From Candidatus Melainabacteria bacterium (lineage in GTDB: Bacteria; Cyanobacteriota; Vampirovibrionia; 2-02-FULL-35-15): a stretch of DNA of 7,370 nucleotides. This document shows positions 5,839-7,370 of the stretch, in pieces. Below the pieces are notes generated by a model. It did not search any database and was not told where the DNA came from. It was given only the letters and a program-made list of their open reading frames with translations. Positions within the stretch are counted from its first letter, which is position 1; each line of letters starts with the position of its first letter. Position numbers and translations under genes: made by a program. The stretch covers positions 1-7,370 of the forward strand of contig JAHFBD010000041.1 of the NCBI GenBank assembly GCA_023250175.1, in the 5' to 3' direction.

Positions 5839-6671
5839 AATCCTTTACTCAACTTTTAAAAGAACAAAAAATAATAGTTATCCCAGGAGCATTTAATGCT
5901 GCTTCTGGGCTTATAGCAAAAGAGACAGGCTTTAGTGCTTTATACCTTTCTGGCTCTGGCATTGCTACAGGATGTTTTGGTTTACCTGATCTTGGATTTA
6001 CTACCTTAAATGATGTGGTAATAGAAACTCAAAGACTTTCAAAGGCGGTTGACTTGCCTACATTGGTAGATGCTGATACCGGTTTTGGTAATGAGGCTGA
6101 GGCAGTGAAACAATTAGAACTTGCAGGTGCTGGTGGAATTCATATAGAAGACCAGGTATTTCCAAAACGTTGTGGACATAGGCCGGGAAAAGAAGTAATA
6201 AGCCTGGATGAAATGGTAATAAAAATAAAAAATGCTTGTGCTGCAAGAACCAACTCTAATTTTTTTATAATAGCTCGCGTAGACTCAAGGCATGTCAATA
6301 GTTTTGATGATGCATTATCCAGAGCCATAAAGTATCAGGATGCAGGAGCTGATGCAATATTTGCAGAGGCTTTAGAAAGTAAGGATGAGTATAAAAAATT
6401 TGTTGATTCTCTTAAGATACCTGTCTTAGCTAATATGACAGAGTTTGGCAAGACACCATATCTTTCTGTTTATGAATTTGAGTCTCTTGGGGTTCGTATG
6501 GTGATATTTCCTCTTACAGCATTTAGACGAATGATGAAAGCCACAGAAGAAGTATATAGAGTTATTAAGAAGGAAGGGTCTCAAAAGTCACTTTTAAATC
6601 ATTTACAGACACGTGAAGAGTTGTACAGACTACTTGATTATTATGAGAAAGAAAAGCAAGTTAAGCATTAA
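5835..6671 (+). CDS. prpB: 2-methylisocitrate lyase
   Basis: A 278-residue member of the isocitrate lyase/PEP mutase superfamily that cleaves 2-methylisocitrate to pyruvate and succinate with Mg2+. The signature motif KRCGH is at 111-115 (catalytic Lys111 and Cys113). Metal and substrate residues are in YLSGSG (37-42), PDLGF (Asp52), DAD (79-81) and HIEDQ (103-107). The C-terminal half (ANMTEFGKTP, FPLTAFR, QTREELY.LLDYY) aligns by memory with E. coli PrpB along its length. Isocitrate lyases proper are longer and carry KKCGH, so PrpB is preferred. Its ATG overlaps the prpD stop (ATGA). No Shine-Dalgarno is visible in front of it, so initiation probably depends on ribosomes finishing prpD. Confidence 0.93.
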   Translation: MKSFTQLLKEQKIIVIPGAFNAASGLIAKETGFSALYLSGSGIATGCFGLPDLGFTTLNDVVIETQRLSKAVDLPTLVDADTGFGNEAEAVKQLELAGAGGIHIEDQVFPKRCGHRPGKEVISLDEMVIKIKNACAARTNSNFFIIARVDSRHVNSFDDALSRAIKYQDAGADAIFAEALESKDEYKKFVDSLKIPVLANMTEFGKTPYLSVYEFESLGVRMVIFPLTAFRRMMKATEEVYRVIKKEGSQKSLLNHLQTREELYRLLDYYEKEKQVKH

Positions 6672-6686
6672 AATAACAATAAAACA

Positions 6687-6715
6687 TTGATAAAAACCAA
6701 TAAATGATTTATTAT
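6687..6715 (+). promoter_or_regulatory. Internal promoter for prpC
   Basis: TTGATA (6687-6692) and TATTAT (6710-6715) at exactly 17-bp spacing each match 5 of 6 consensus bases. The predicted start of transcription is near 6722, about 40 nt before the prpC ATG, leaving room for the AAAGGAGA Shine-Dalgarno at 6749-6756. The region downstream of the prpB stop also forms a weak AT-rich hairpin (6697-6719) without a T-tract, so read-through from prpB remains possible. Confidence 0.58.
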
Positions 6716-6761
6716 TTGGATCATAATTATCTGCTTTTAAACTGTTTTAAAGGAGAATAAA

Positions 6762-7370
6762 ATGTCAACGATGTTACAAGAAAAAGAAAAATTTGCACGT
6801 GGATTAGAAGATGTTATTGCAGGAACTACAACTATTTGCAGTATAAATCCTGAAAATGAGGCTTTACTTTATAGAGGTTATGCTGCAGTAGAACTATCTG
6901 AAAAAGTACAGTTTGAAGAGGTTATTCATTTATTAATTGAAGGAAAACTCCCTAAAAAAAGAGAATTAAAAAGAATTACAAGATTACTGGTACAGGAAAG
7001 AAAAATCTCAAAAGATCTTATTAAAGTCTTAAAAAAGATTCCTTCAAATGCAAGCCCAATGGATGTTTTACGAACATCAGTCTCTTTTATGGGAACATTA
7101 GATGACAATAGACAATTCTCAATAGAAGAAACTAAACAAATTGCTTATTCAATAATTGCTAAATTACCATTTGTCCTTATGACTTGGTATCACTTATCAA
7201 GGAATCAGGAAGTTCCTAAAGTTTCTAAAAAACTTTCTTTTGGGGGACGGTTCCTACAATTAGTTACAAATAAAGAACCAGATCCATTTGAAGAAAAAAT
7301 CATCAATGCAAGTCTTATTTTATATGCAGAACATGAATTAAATGCATCCACATTTTGTGCACGTGTTACT
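6762..7370 (+). CDS. prpC: Citrate synthase family protein, probably 2-methylcitrate synthase; 3' end cut off
   Basis: The first 203 codons are visible; the gene runs past the right edge. The N-terminus GLEDVIAGTTTIC (14-26), YRGYAAVEL (37-45) and EVIHLLIEGKLP (53-64) are typical of the short citrate synthase / methylcitrate synthase type without the N-terminal extension of E. coli GltA. MDVLRTSVSFMG (100-111) follows. AEHELNASTFCARV near the edge contains the first catalytic histidine region. The second catalytic His and the Asp are outside the window. Condensation of propionyl-CoA with oxaloacetate is inferred from position behind prpD-prpB; the sequence alone does not exclude ordinary citrate synthase. 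The start is supported by AGGAG 6 nt upstream. The spacing to prpB is 90 bp with its own promoter. Confidence 0.88.
   Translation, partial: MSTMLQEKEKFARGLEDVIAGTTTICSINPENEALLYRGYAAVELSEKVQFEEVIHLLIEGKLPKKRELKRITRLLVQERKISKDLIKVLKKIPSNASPMDVLRTSVSFMGTLDDNRQFSIEETKQIAYSIIAKLPFVLMTWYHLSRNQEVPKVSKKLSFGGRFLQLVTNKEPDPFEEKIINASLILYAEHELNASTFCARVT

Noticed and set aside
5595..5852. 85-codon minus-strand open frame over the prpD end
   Set aside because: Antisense to the conserved prpD C-terminus and the prpB start, with composition typical of a reverse-strand shadow.
6058..6328. Two overlapping 62-codon minus-strand frames inside prpB
   Set aside because: Both are antisense to the catalytic core of prpB and overlap each other in different frames; no independent start signals.
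6926..7108. 60-codon minus-strand frame inside prpC
   Set aside because: Antisense to conserved citrate-synthase sequence, without a ribosome site.

Overview
The window is AT-rich, bacterial chromosomal DNA with compact gene spacing, TAA/TAG/TGA stops and Shine-Dalgarno sites of the AGGAG type. The gene content points to a heterotrophic bacterium that activates fatty acids and oxidises propionate by the 2-methylcitrate cycle. The taxon cannot be fixed from the sequence. A low-GC, non-photosynthetic lineage is all that can be said. No mobile element, CRISPR array, tRNA or rRNA was seen, and no phage or defence gene.

Left part (1-1742): the 5' part of a beta-CASP type metallo-beta-lactamase-fold nuclease runs off the left edge on the minus strand. 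Its 180-bp upstream gap holds a GC-rich inverted repeat that would be transcribed as a structured leader. Next, on the same strand, is a small P-loop kinase/ATPase of the AAA_28 kind. Divergent from it are two small plus-strand genes of unknown function (116 and 59 codons). A perfect 16-bp palindrome lies in the divergent promoter region. The second small gene overlaps the 3' end of the following minus-strand gene by 11 bp.

Middle part (1732-4384): a full-length minus-strand fatty-acyl-CoA synthetase is divergent from a plus-strand KDPG/KHG-aldolase-like gene. The latter carries about 82 extra residues inside the barrel, which is unusual for the family. The 100 bp between them contain two perfect dyads, candidate operators.

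Right part (4400-7370): a methylcitrate-cycle cluster in the order prpD - prpB - prpC. prpD has a recognisable promoter. prpD and prpB overlap by 4 bp (ATGA) and are probably translationally coupled. prpC has its own good promoter and Shine-Dalgarno site and runs off the right edge. Together PrpC (propionyl-CoA + oxaloacetate to 2-methylcitrate), PrpD (dehydration) and PrpB (cleavage to pyruvate + succinate) dispose of propionyl-CoA. The acyl-CoA synthetase next door could supply it from odd-chain or short-chain acids. No prpE, prpR-type regulator or aconitase is visible here.

Nothing in the window is clearly a new biological system. The most unusual items are the enlarged aldolase, the two unknown small genes with their palindromic promoter region, and the structured leader of the nuclease gene.
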